NCBI RefSeq assembly: GCF_001625195.1
Contig: NC_054390.1
Location: forward strand, 558,001-622,000
DNA length: 64,000 nt
From: Drechmeria coniospora
Lineage: Eukaryota > Ascomycota > Sordariomycetes > Hypocreales > Ophiocordycipitaceae
Direction of reading: 5' to 3'
Shown: one piece after another, positions 11,641-22,342 of the stretch
How the letters are laid out: every line of letters begins with the position of its first letter
Numbering within the stretch: the first letter of the stretch is position 1
Notes under the pieces: generated by a model
The model's database searches: none
What the model was told of the DNA's origin: nothing
What the model saw: the letters and a program-made list of their open reading frames with translations, nothing else
Translations under genes and position numbers: made by a program

Positions 11641-12394
11641 CATGTACGAGGAATTACGATACGGAAAACGCAATGGCAAGTATCGAGTACTTGCTTACAA
11701 GTGCCGTTTGCTGCATGTAAAGCGCTCCAGTAAAGCAATGGTGCATGTACCGTGTACTTGCTCCGTGCTGCACTGCACCACCATTGCAGGCAGCCCTGAT
11801 CTCGGCCTCAGGCGACGATTGTTGCTACGAAAAAACCTCGACTCCATTCATCAGACCATCCATGACCCCAAGCTTTTCGCCATTCCTGCGCATCCATCCA
11901 TCGGCCACCGATTCATAAAGTACTTGCTTGCTCCCATTCGGCGGGTCGCGTCAAAGGAAATCACGTCATGATGCTGAAGAAGCCGTGTGGTGGCACCGTC
12001 GTCGGCAAGCCGCCAGGGGCAGCTTCGACCGTATGGAGCGTCCGATCAGCCGTTTGAGATGCATCCACCGTGCATCGGACGCGACGAATTGCACCTGCAG
12101 CGCTCGGTGCTGATACGCCGCTTCAGGCTTCCTCAAACGGCGATGCGTCGGGAGCGAATCGCTCACTTGGCCGGACGGGGCGAGGCCCTGTCGTATGGCA
12201 CTGCATACAACGTGCCCTTGAACCGTGTGGGCACGCACGCAATGAATGCGTTGCACGTCGATGCATGTGTGTAAGCACGTCCAGGGTGCATGCACGTCGA
12301 CCGTGCTGCTGCTCATCGTCCACCCAACTTCCCTCTTCCGTTAGTCACGCTTCGACGTTCCGGGGATTCCGAGGCGGTAAGCATCCCAACGAGG

Positions 12395-12475
12395 TCGACA
12401 GAGCAAGCCAACGAGGCCGACCGAGCAAGCCAACGAGGCCGACCGAGCAGGCCAACGAGGCCGACCAAGCAGGAC
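12395..12475. repeat. 21-bp tandem repeat
   Basis: About four copies of GACCGAGCAAGCCAACGAGGC. Confidence 0.9.
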
Positions 12476-12859
12476 GGAAGCGTGCCGGCATGCCATGAAG
12501 GTGCTGCATGAGACTTGCCCGCCCCATTCGCCTGACGCGTTGCACCAACGTTTCGGCGGCATAAAAAAGTCCCCCACCAGTCGAGCAGGTGGTCGAAGAG
12601 TGGCATGCTCGAGAGGGATATCCGTCGGCCCAGGAGGCAAACGTGGGAGGCTTTGCGCATCCGCACGCCGTCGACTGCATGTGCTCGCAGAGCTTCCATT
12701 GTCGAGACGAGTCCACGCGGCGGAATGGCCGGAACGATGCCCTCGGACTACCTGTTCAAACCGGAACGCGGCTCGTGAGGTCCATGGCGTCCGACGAGGC
12801 TAGGCCGGCGGGTTTCCCCTGCCATATGTGCCGCCTGACGTGTAAGTCGACGAAAACAC

Positions 12860-13025
12860 GTCGACGGACGTCGCTACGACGGTGGGCGTTTCTGGGGCAT
12901 TCCGCTCGTTGCCCAAGTTGATTCCGCCGGGGAACTGTTGGTTCGGACGTCGCTACGACGGTGGACGTTTCTGGGCATTCCGCTCGTTGCCCATTCCCCC
13001 GAGGAACGGTTGATTCCGCCGAGGA
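12860..13025. repeat. 84-bp tandem duplication
   Basis: A block starting GGACGTCGCTACGACGGTGG and running through CATTCCGCTCGTTGCCCA is present twice with a few substitutions. Confidence 0.9.
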
Positions 13026-13328
13026 ACAGAAGCTCCGCCGCACGGCTGGCAAAGTCAGGTTCATCGGCCAAACGCATGCGCTTCGGTGGATATAAAAAAA
13101 TAGTGAGCGTCCTACGCCGTCCAAGTACTAAATAACGGCCGCTGCGTGGCCTTGCCTCTCTCTCGGGGCCGCGTCGACGGCGGCGAAACAAACCGGGTAT
13201 CGAAACAATGACGCAAACACCTGCGTACAAAAGTACAAGAAAAGACCCCCCCTCACCCCCATGCCATGCGTCCGACGGCGTGCTTGAGCATACATGGGCA
13301 TGTCGGTGTCGCGTGGCCCCGGCGCCGC

Positions 13329-14504
13329 CTACCCCGTCGCCGGCACCTCGCGCGGCCGGCGTCGGATGCTCATGCTGGACACGTCCATCATCTTGGGCAC
13401 CTTCTGGCCCATGCCGTCGCGCAGCGTCTCCCAGTGCCGGTAGAGCGGCTCCTCGCCGACGACGAGCTCGAAGCCGGCGAGGAAGCAGAAGCTGATCTCG
13501 AGCCGCGCGAGCTCGACGTCGCTGACGCCGCCGACCTTTGCAATCTTGGCGTGCGGGTACGAGAGGTCCTCGAGCGCCTTCATGGCGACGCGGAGGCCGG
13601 CGAGGACGAGCCGGTGGGCGTTGCGTCTCGTGACGGGGATGGCGCGCTCCTCGACGGCGAGCCGGTGGATGTAGAGCGAGGTGGCGAGGTAGACGGCCGT
13701 GCTCATGGGGCAGAACTGGTGCAGCCGCAGGAGGTACTGGTTGATGGTGATGGGCGGCTCCTTTTTGCTGTAAAACTTGCGCGTGATGGCGCCGTGCTGG
13801 AGGTTGAGCGGCTGCGAGTCGGCGCCGACGATGACGTACGGCTCGGGCGGGCGCTGCGGGCGCTCCGACCCCGTCTCGGCCGCCGTCTCGGGCACGGGCA
13901 CAATCTCGGCCGCGGCCGTCGGCGTCGCGGGGGAACGTTGCCGGAGGTAGACGCCGTCAATCTCCTGCTTGTCCTTTCGCTCGGCGTCCTGCTGGCACCC
14001 GGCATGGGCGGCGGCGGCGGCGGGGGGCACATGGCCGTTCTGGCTGCGACTCTGGCGTCTCGCGTTTGGCTGGCCGTGCCGGTCGTCGTCGTGCCGGTCG
14101 TCGTCGTGCCGGTCGTCGTCGTGCCGACCATGGCCGCCGTGGACATGGGCATCATCTTCGTCGTCGTGCCGTCGCTTCGGCAGCACCACCTGCCGCTCCT
14201 GCTCGTGCTGCTGCCGTAGCCGCGCGAGGTTCTTTTCCGACCGCGACCGCACAATGTTCTCCTTTTCCGCCTGCATGTCGCTCATCTGCGGGTTCGACGG
14301 CTTCGTCGGCGGCGGCGTCGGCGGAATGTCGCCCGTCAGGTGGACGAGCAGCTCGACGCTCGCGCTGAGCAGCTTGAGGGCCTCGAGGGGCGCGAGCTTG
14401 AACAGGTCGTGCTCGTCGGCCGTCGCGTCGTCTGTGCCCGTCGGTTCCTTCGACGGCGGCCTCGGCGCCTCGGCCTGCTCGTCCGTCCGTTGCTCCGTCG
14501 TCAT
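13329..14504 (-). CDS. Pho80-like cyclin
   Basis: Single exon, 391 aa, from the ATG at 14504. The longer frame upstream begins only with GTG and is not used. The C-terminal third is a Pho80-family cyclin domain (Pfam PF08613): FYSKKEPPITINQYLLRLHQ, then the MSTAVYLATSLYIHRL helix, NAHRLVLAGLRVAMKALED, and ARLEISFCFLAGFELVV. In yeasts these cyclins (Pho80, Pcl6/Pcl7) bind the kinase Pho85 and govern phosphate and glycogen responses. The N-terminal half is charged and poorly conserved. It contains a low-complexity run near residues 115-145 with DAHVHGGHGRHDD followed by three RHDDD units, apparently an expansion. Domain assignment is firm; which Pho85 cyclin it corresponds to is not decidable here. 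Confidence 0.9.
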   Translation of the reverse strand: MTTEQRTDEQAEAPRPPSKEPTGTDDATADEHDLFKLAPLEALKLLSASVELLVHLTGDIPPTPPPTKPSNPQMSDMQAEKENIVRSRSEKNLARLRQQHEQERQVVLPKRRHDDEDDAHVHGGHGRHDDDRHDDDRHDDDRHGQPNARRQSRSQNGHVPPAAAAAHAGCQQDAERKDKQEIDGVYLRQRSPATPTAAAEIVPVPETAAETGSERPQRPPEPYVIVGADSQPLNLQHGAITRKFYSKKEPPITINQYLLRLHQFCPMSTAVYLATSLYIHRLAVEERAIPVTRRNAHRLVLAGLRVAMKALEDLSYPHAKIAKVGGVSDVELARLEISFCFLAGFELVVGEEPLYRHWETLRDGMGQKVPKMMDVSSMSIRRRPREVPATG

Positions 14505-16806
14505 CGTCGTCGGAATCAGGTGATGGGCTCGTCGACCGGGACGCCGCACCTCGCTTTCTTCAGGACCGCGAGAGGCAATGGATCACGACCCTGTTTGCTC
14601 CCATTCATCCTCCCCGGCCTGCTCGACGACTCGTTTGCTCGTCCGTGATGGTATCGGATCGGATGGGATCGGGCGCGAGAGGCAGCGATGGTGGCAAAAT
14701 TTGCCGACGCGGGTGCAGCTGCGGGCCGTACGGCACTGGACGAATCGTGCTCGTCGGCGGAGGCGTTCCTGAAGGTGTGCCGTGCTGCAGGTGCACACGG
14801 TGCGTGCTGTCTGACTTGATGACGGCCAGGTGATGCGATTAGTCGGTCGGTGATGGGGATCGAGGCTCAAGGCAGCCAGCCCTTCATTACTTGCAGCTCG
14901 CGGGCCCACGTCCCTGACTCGTCGGCCGGTGCAATCCGTTTGTCGCCCGATTTCCCGGGACGGCGGAGGCGATGGCGGCTCGTATCAGCGTAAACGAGGG
15001 GATGGGAGGAGACGAGCGAGCGAGAGATTGGGCGGGCAAACGGACAGACGGAGGTGCGGGCTCGTCTAGATGGATGGATGTGTGACGGAATGAAGAGACG
15101 ATGAATGAAGACCCTGCCGTGTGTCGGTGGGCACGACAGCGGGTACATGCGCAGTACAACCGCTCGTCGGCCGCGGTACTTGAGAAATGGGCGGGAATAC
15201 ACTGCCAACTGGGTACCGCGACGGGTCGGCAAAGGTATTGCTTCGGTCACTTTCGTGACGTTTACTGGCACGTGGTGCGGGGCAGGGTCTTTTGATCGAA
15301 TCTTACCTAATTACTGTACGGAGTAGGTACGGAGTAGTACAGTAAGTACTTGCCTAGGTACAGTACCAAGTACCAAGGTGAGGAGTACAGGTACGGAGTA
15401 CTTGCCTGTGATTTCAGCGCATATCCATGTAGCTGTTCTCCGTACATGTGCAAGTGGTTTTACCCTTGAAAGCACTGCCCCACGTGCTCTGTACTCCGTA
15501 CATGTCCTACAGTATTGTACTTACTCCGTACGGAGTACAACTACAGTACAACTACTGTACTTGCAACACCCACTTGCATTTGTAGTAGTGACTACATGCC
15601 GTTGTACTAGTACTTGCAGCAAGGTCTCATATTCACTGGGTCGTGTGCGCTGCTCCGTACAAGCAGGTGTACTCGTACTTGTACAGTGTACTTGCACCCA
15701 AGTACCACTCCCTACCAAGCACATTTACTTTACTGTACAAACAAGTACCCGTATGTAGCAAATGCACCAAAGTACGGAGTACGGAGTAGTTGTACTGTGC
15801 AAGCACATGGGCACACATGTGATTAGCTAACCACTAAACTTACAGGCCGAGGCTTCATGTATATAGGTTCTAATTATCATCACTACGTACCTATCCCGGA
15901 GCACCTTGGCACTGTAAGTGCATCCTACTCACCTACCAAGGTGCTTTACAGTACCTAGCCAAGCATCTGTCCGTTTTGGCCGTTGTGATTGTCCCTGCAA
16001 TGATGGAGTTTGCTCGATGATGCTGCACCAAGCGCCTTGACCCGCACGCGCGCCAACAGCAACCGAGCAAACGGCACTGTGCAGAGTACATGCACGCTGA
16101 ACGTCCCCGTTAGCCTCTGCGGGGACAAGTGCACAGCACGCATGTGCTGGCATCCGTACTGTAAGTGATGACGCTCTGATGGATGCTAGGTACTGCACGT
16201 GTCCCGCGCGAGTACGGGCCGTGGTGGCTGCATGTACGTGTACATGCTGGCGTGCCGAAGCGGCGTGGTACGGACGGTACTGTACATGGCCGCGGCGGCA
16301 AGGTACGTCCCAAGTACTCGGTCCAGACTAGCAAGCTAGCAAACGGCGCTCGCAGCTACTCCGTGCGGTGCTACGGTTTGGGCCATCGGCTGAGCCACTG
16401 TCGATCCTCGCTGAGCCGCTGGAGACGCGATGTTACAGGCCGGCCTACTGAGTAATACCGTGCGTGCCATTAATTCGCACGCCGGCGTGCTCGGCTGAGC
16501 ACGCAAGCTCGAGCTGCTGACTAACGGCCCGGCCAACAGTGACACTTGCCATTGCAAAACGTCCTCCATCGTTATCTGCCACAAACTTACAGCCTCGATT
16601 TTGCATAAACGACATCAACGCCGGCGACGTGCCGTCTGCCTTGCATTGGATCCCGAGCTGCGCAGTCGTGCCTGCTCACCCGCTCAAAAGCGAGCCATGC
16701 ATATAACCATGGTCGTCGCCGGATGCTGTCCGTCCTTTGGACGTCTCATCCATCCACCGTGTTTCGAGCCTCGGGATCCCACGCAGCATTCATTGCTTTC
16801 GAAAAG
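14505..16806. other. gene-free stretch
   Basis: No credible gene. 14505-15290 is GC-rich and probably includes the cyclin promoter. 15290-16450 is packed with GTACTCCGTAC- and CAAGTAC-type words. Confidence 0.5.
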
Positions 16807-19800
16807 ATGCAACCTTGCTCCATGAGGCTCATTCTGGCCGTCTGGATATGCCTGCCTCGGCTCGGATCTTGCCTCGAAAATCCTCCGTTGCCTGTCAAGG
16901 ACACGTCGAACAATCTCGCGCCCTCAGGCGTGTTGGCTGACCAGCAAGAACCGTCGGGTTCCAATCATAGCTTCCCTGGACAGGAGAATGCTCTTGGTAG
17001 CCATCTCCTTCATCCCCCCGCGCCCTCGCTCGTATGCCGCTAACTCCCGACTCGCCAGGCCTCAACCGCACCATCACGAGGCCCAAGGGGTGGGACCTAG
17101 CAATGGAGGGAGCCAAGAAAGGAGGCGACGACGGCGTGCCAAATCCGGCAGATCATCATGAAGGTATGTGAACCTTTCCCTCTCCCTCCCCAGAATTTGT
17201 CGCCGCTCGCTCACCTGCCGACAGCGAACCGGGAGTCGGCCGCGGGTACGTCCGACGAGGCCCCTGAAGCCAAGTCCCGCAACCCGGTGCCCTATCGTAA
17301 CCGAGGTATGATGATCCTTACGCCTGGAATACCTTTTCTTCTCGTCATGCCTTTTCCTGTCGTGATGCCTTTTCCTGTCGTGGTGCCTTCTCCTACTCTG
17401 ACGGCTCGTTGACCATGCTGCAGATCCCCTGGATGAAAACGATAGAAAATACGCCGTCTTGTTCCGCAAGATGACGGACATCATCGTCAAGGATGGCATC
17501 ACAGTCGCCGCAAAGTCGGCCGATTGGACCGCTAATCGCGACACCTTGACCAAGTACGTCGCCGAAGGCATAAGCAGCCGAGGCATATTCAACACCAAAG
17601 CGTCCGACGACCGTGCCGGACAGTATGCCGCCATCGCCGATGAATTTCATCAAAAGGTGCCCACCGACGCCGCCATGTCCGAAGAGGCCGCTCGGCAGCG
17701 CGCCCAGTTTGTCGAAAAGGTCTTGCCGGACCATCTGTCCCGGCTGTCGACGCTCGCCAATCGACTGCCTCACGAGTTCACGGAAAAGCACAACGACATT
17801 GCCAGACAGATCGTCAAGGTCGACATTCCGGACCTCTCCACCCTCGTCAAGGATGCCTCGGCAAGCAGCGCCGAGAAGTTCACAAAGTTGGCCAGCGAAG
17901 TCGCCAACGACATATACGCCATGGGCTTGCGCGCCAAGGAAGTGCCGCAGACGAGCGGCCGACAAGCCTCGGAGCTGGCCAATAAGCTGGTGGACAACGC
18001 GTTCAAGGCGATTTCCGACGCGAGAAGTGCATCCCAACCGGGCGACGGGAAGCCTGCGTCGTCGGCCACCAAGGACGGCCAGAAGAAGGCCGCGGAGCTG
18101 GCTCGAGGAAAGGAGAATTTGACAAACGCAATCAAGGACTCCCTCATCGAGACCGCCCCGTTTTCTCAAAAGGGTAACCAACTTCTCTCGTCCACCGTGC
18201 CGATGATGCCGCCGCCTAGGGTCCCGGCTAACCTATCCATAGACTTTGCCTCTCGTCGCGGAGACTTTGCCGGATTCCGTGACTTTCACATCGCCTTGGC
18301 GCTGGGTGAATCGGCCGGAGCCGTCGCGCCCGATCGAGTCATCTTTGGATCCGGTCTTCCCGCCGACGCCGGAAAGGAAGCCGTCATCAACGTGCTCAAG
18401 CAAAACGGGGTGCGAAATGTCCTCTTTACCGACGAGCACATGCCCTACGTCGGAATCTTTGCCGACGCCGGCGACGGAGACGTGTCCGAGGCTGACATCC
18501 GGGACACCAATCGCCTTCGAGGCTTTTTCAAAAAGTCGCTGAGCAAGGAAGGCATCTCCTTTGCTCACTTCCCCGTCGTCGATATTGAAAACGAACGCTT
18601 GCCGAAGGCCATCCGCGGCGCCGTCAAGAACTTTGTCAACGGCGGCAACACGCTCGTGCTGGGGAGCAAGTCGCAGGAGGTCGACTTTGTCATCGCCGCC
18701 ATGGAGATTGGCACCCACCATCTCGAGGGGAAGAAGCGAGAGGTGCTGGTTCCCTACTGGAAGCTGAGCAGCCATACCTTGTCCGACAAGATGCTTGGCT
18801 TTCTCGACTTTCTGTGGGCGCCCAAGTCCATCAGCTTATTCCAGGGCATCAAGGTGTCTCCGAAAGCCGACGAGGTGGACGAGGAACCCCGTCCGAAATC
18901 AAGTCAACGCCGCCCTGGGAATATTCCCAAAAAGGCCGAACATTTTGGCGGTTGCCTCTTGGGCGTCGCCGCGACGGCCATTAGTTACGCGGCCAACGAC
19001 CACCCGGTACGTTCCCCCCCGAACCGTATTGCGAACTTTGATATTCATTCTCGTTTGTAGCCAGGGGACAGAAAGTGGCAGGTCGAGCGGCGAAACGTCT
19101 TTGGCGACATCTGGCGCGGCATGACGCACGGCAACCTCCTCCAGGTCCCCGGCTTGGTCGGCTCGTCCAGCCTGAAGCTGTTTAGCGGGGAGAACTTTCG
19201 CGCCTTTGGAAAGTCCGCCGTCGACTTGGTGCACGGCATCCGCGAAATTCCGGGGTCCGTGGTCCGCTCTCTAGACTCTGCCGCGAGCGCCGACAATCTC
19301 GCCGCCTTTGTCAGTTCTGCTGGCGATCTAGTCGACGGAATAAGCGAACTTCCGGGGGCCGTGGCGAGCGGTGCGCGTCAAGCTGCCGACGTGGAACATT
19401 TCCATGCCTTTGTACGGTCTCTGAAGGACCTTGGAGTGGCGTTGACCGAAATTCCCGGCGCTTTCGAGAAGGCCATGGACGACCTCGAGGTGACGCCGAT
19501 TGATATCGCCGTAGCCGTGCGGTTGATACCTATACAGCTGGGCCAGGCTTCCAAAGACTTTATGAGGCAGTACAACTCGAACGTACGTTTCCCCCACAAG
19601 CTAGCTACCCCTGATTGGCATTGGCATCGCTGACAGTCGTGTAAAATCTAGTTGCCGGTACGTGCTTTCCCATGGCTAACCGAGGCTAGTTGCCGGAATC
19701 CATGCTAACGCTGCCCTCTTCAGCGTGGCACCGACGGGAGGAAGCTCATGGACGCCATGTTCGGGAGCATCATGACGGATAGGCTCGGCCTGCGCATGGT

Positions 19801-19909
19801 GGGCCAGAGGGTCGCCGACGCAGCAGAATCTGCTTGCCCCGTTTTGCTGACCGCATACATTCAACACCAGCAGAGTGAACATGCCAAGAAGAACAGGAAC
19901 GCTTCGTAA
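16807..19909 (+). CDS. secreted multi-exon protein of unknown family with a threefold C-terminal repeat
   Basis: Proposed exons 16807-16996, 17059-17163, 17225-17305, 17424-19006, 19061-19582 and 19724-19909; all phases agree and the product is about 888 aa. A signal peptide follows the start (MRLILAVWICLPRLGSC; the second ATG at 16822 is an alternative start). Residues about 130-400 are helical and Lys/Ala/Glu-rich. About 430-620 look like an alpha/beta fold, with VAPDRVIFGSGLP, VRNVLFTDEH and NGGNTLVLGSKSQEV, the last recalling Rossmann or amidotransferase-like turns. I could not assign a family. Exon 5 encodes three degenerate units of about 37 residues (about 697-810), each with a DLVxGIxEIPG core. 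The 19583-19723 interval can also be read as two introns around a 6-nt exon. The last exon ends inside a 130-bp tandem duplication. Function unknown; a host-interaction role would be speculation. Confidence 0.72.
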
Positions 19910-20125
19910 GTTTGATGGCTCGGCCCATCGGCATGGGAGATGCACGGCTGAGAGCAGGGGGATGCCGCTAGGGTCCCCAGGGTGAATCTCTCAAGGCAAG
20001 AAGAAAGAACATGCTGAGAAGAACGGGAAGGTTTCTCAGTTTGATGACTTGGCCCGTCGGTATGAGGGCGTTGCACGGCCGAGAGCAGGGGGATGGTGCT
20101 AGGATCCCCAGCGTGAACTCGGGGC
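19880..20125. repeat. 130-bp tandem duplication covering the 3' end of the preceding gene
   Basis: The segment from GCCAAGAAGAACAGGAAC (19883) through the stop codon and GAGAGCAGGGGGATG recurs about 130 bp later (20013) with roughly 15% divergence. Only the first copy is in frame with the gene. Confidence 0.85.
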
Positions 20126-21085
20126 ATGCAATGTTGAGATGACGGCGTGCTCTTCCGTTTACGATGGTATGATTGCTCTTGCTACCGACATGCATGCATG
20201 TATTTATATTCCATAGATTGTAATGTGTAGGACGCTGGGTGGATGGTGCCACGAGCCGCGTCTTGAAGCGGTGCGTGCTGTAATATATCAGCACCAAGTA
20301 CACACTGTGAGTGTCATGTGCGCGTGGACAAACTACTTTGCGTGCGGGCACATGCATGTTGGTACTTTGCTCAAATCATTATAAGAGGCTGCTATCTGTA
20401 CATGAAAATACTGCAAGTATATGGATGAGTTGATGTTCATATCAGGACTCTGTAGGGTAGGCGAGGAGAGGGCAGGGCGCGCATGGATTTGTGCATGAAT
20501 TTGTGCATAGTGTTGTGCATATTGTTGTGCATGGTGTTGTGCATGGTGTTGTGCATGGTGTTGTGCATGGTGTTGTGCATGGTGTTGTGCATGTGGTTGT
20601 GCATGTGGTTGTGCATGTGGTTGTGCATATGGTTGTGCATACGGTTGTGAGAGCGTTTGTGTATGCTTGTGTAAGTGGCATGTATGTGCATGTGCAAATA
20701 CTGCACAGTCTCTGCTCTGTTCCGTACTTACTGTACGGAGTACATGCACATAATATACAAGCACAAATACAATACGCAAGTACTGTACTCCGTACTAACT
20801 CCGTAGGTGCATTTAAGTGCTCGGTATTACTCCGTACTCCGTACTCCGTACATGCACAAGTAATACGCCATGAATGTACTCCGTACTCCGTACGTACTCA
20901 CACAACTCTTGCACTGTACAAGTCCATCGGCACGGAGTAATTACTCCGTCACCCAATGCTGTATTTCACGCCACCCACGGGACGAGTTGCTTTGCCTCTC
21001 TACCGATACCCTCCTCACCTCCTCACCCCAGCAGCGACACCGACGGATCCCGTCAGATCGACAGTCGACAGCCGCACGCGACATC
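20126..21085. other. intergenic region with 12-bp satellite and GTAC words
   Basis: No gene. It carries the TTGTGCATGGTG satellite and, at 20720-20945, dense TACTCCGTAC words directly upstream of the FAR1-type gene. Confidence 0.5.
20500..20648. repeat. 12-bp satellite, about 12 copies
   Basis: Head-to-tail TTGTGCATGGTG, with the last triplet changing to TGG and TAT toward the right end, which gives it a sub-family structure. Confidence 0.95.
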
Positions 21086-22174
21086 ATGGAAGCCCTACTC
21101 CAGAGCCTCGCCGGCGAGTCGTCGTCCTGCATGACGACATCCCTGCTGCAGCTGCTGCAGCAGAACCATCAGCGACGGCAGCAGGAGCAGCAGCGGGAGC
21201 AGCAGACGCGTCAGCAGACGAACCTCGACGGGCAGCAGAACCCGCTCCTCCAGCAGCTCGCCCAAGCCGTCCAGGGTGAGGCGATGCAACGGCAGCCTTC
21301 GACCCAGGCCGCATCCGCCCCCGACGGCTCGTCGACCGAGCAGCAGCAGGCGGCCATGGCGAGCCTCGTCCGCAACCTCAACGCCAACCCGAGCCTCGCC
21401 GCGCCGCTCCTCCAGATCCTCGAAGAGGCGCAGGATGCGCAGAGGCAGGCCGACCGGGACGCCCGGCGGCGGCAGGACGCTCTCGGGCCGCGCCAGATCC
21501 CCAACCCGCCCGAGTCGATCGAGTACCCGACCATGAGCGCGCTGCTCGACGGCCTCAACGCCTTCTACCGCGACCACGGCGCGGCCGTCGTCAAGAAGTC
21601 GGCGTCCAACTACCGCGTCTTCAACGGCAAGAAGCAGCCGTCCTACTACTCGGTCCACTGCGACCGCGGCCCGAAGCGTCCGTCGTCGAGCAAGGGCGCG
21701 CGCCGGGCCTCGAGCACCAAGCTCGACTGCCCCTTTCGCATCGTCGCCGCCGCCACGGCGAAGCACAACTTTAGCTGGAAGTACCGCGTCGTCGTCGCCG
21801 AGCACAACCACGGACCCTCCGAGGGACCGGCCGCCCACGCCATGCATCGCAGGAGAACGCCGGCCCAGAAGGAGCTCATGGCCAAGCTGTCGCACTACGA
21901 CGCCCTCAAGGCCCGCGACGCCGCCGAGATTGTCCGCACCGCCGCCGGCGGCTCGGCCTTTTTCACCGCAAAGGACGTCTACAACGACCGGCAGCGAGCG
22001 AGGAAGGACGCCGGCATCTCCAAGAACAGGAAGCAGCAGCAGCGGCGGCGGGTGGAGGAGGAGCAGCAGCAGCAGCAACAGCAGCAGCATCGACACGAGG
22101 GGCAGCAGCAGCCGACGGCACGACAACAAGAACAACAAGAACAACAGCCGCAACGGGAACAGCAGGAGGACTAA
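21086..22174 (+). CDS. FAR1-type zinc-binding, putative DNA-binding protein with polyglutamine flanks
   Basis: Single exon, 362 aa from the ATG at 21086 (MEALLQSLAGE); the open frame continues upstream but without coding character. Residues 1-115 are Gln-rich. Residues about 150-260 match the FAR1/WRKY-GCM1-like zinc domain: YYSVHCDRGPKRP, then KLDCPFRI, WKYRVVV and AEHNHGPS, giving the expected Cys-Cys-His-x-His ligands. The C-terminus is basic, then a CAG-encoded poly-Gln run. FAR1 domains sit at the N-terminus of MULE-type transposases and in domesticated transcription factors derived from them. No transposase core follows here, so this is probably a domesticated or stand-alone regulator. 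It is convergent with the ThDP enzyme gene. Domain call is fairly confident; the regulatory role is inferred. Confidence 0.8.
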   Translation: MEALLQSLAGESSSCMTTSLLQLLQQNHQRRQQEQQREQQTRQQTNLDGQQNPLLQQLAQAVQGEAMQRQPSTQAASAPDGSSTEQQQAAMASLVRNLNANPSLAAPLLQILEEAQDAQRQADRDARRRQDALGPRQIPNPPESIEYPTMSALLDGLNAFYRDHGAAVVKKSASNYRVFNGKKQPSYYSVHCDRGPKRPSSSKGARRASSTKLDCPFRIVAAATAKHNFSWKYRVVVAEHNHGPSEGPAAHAMHRRRTPAQKELMAKLSHYDALKARDAAEIVRTAAGGSAFFTAKDVYNDRQRARKDAGISKNRKQQQRRRVEEEQQQQQQQQHRHEGQQQPTARQQEQQEQQPQREQQED

Positions 22175-22284
22175 TCCGCATACGCCTCCGATTCTGCCGT
22201 CAACAGATGTGGAAATGTAATTTCGCTATAAAATGGGAGCAATGCACAGGTCCGCCCTCCTTCGGCCGTCGTGACCTCCTCACG

Positions 22285-22312
22285 CACCACCACCACCACC
22301 ACCACCACCACG
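22285..22312. repeat. (CAC)n microsatellite
   Basis: About eight CAC triplets between two convergent genes. Confidence 0.9.
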
Positions 22313-22342
22313 TCGCCCTCGGCTCCGACCCGCCTTTGCCGG

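Larger units (their letters stand above)
7593..13328. other. long gene-free, repeat-rich region
   Basis: 5.7 kb without a credible gene. 7600-9000 is GC-moderate and featureless. 9000-11800 is dominated by GTAC-containing words, minisatellites and a decayed inverted-repeat element. 11900-13200 holds short tandem duplications. Open frames are short and compositionally random. Confidence 0.55.

Noticed and set aside
20437..20779. Minus-strand HNMHN/HAQ repeat peptides
   Set aside because: They derive from the TTGTGCATGGTG satellite in several frames at once.
21095..22153. 352-codon Leu-rich minus-strand frame opposite the FAR1-type gene
   Set aside because: Poly-Leu arises from antisense of CAG codons; the plus strand has the zinc-ligand pattern.
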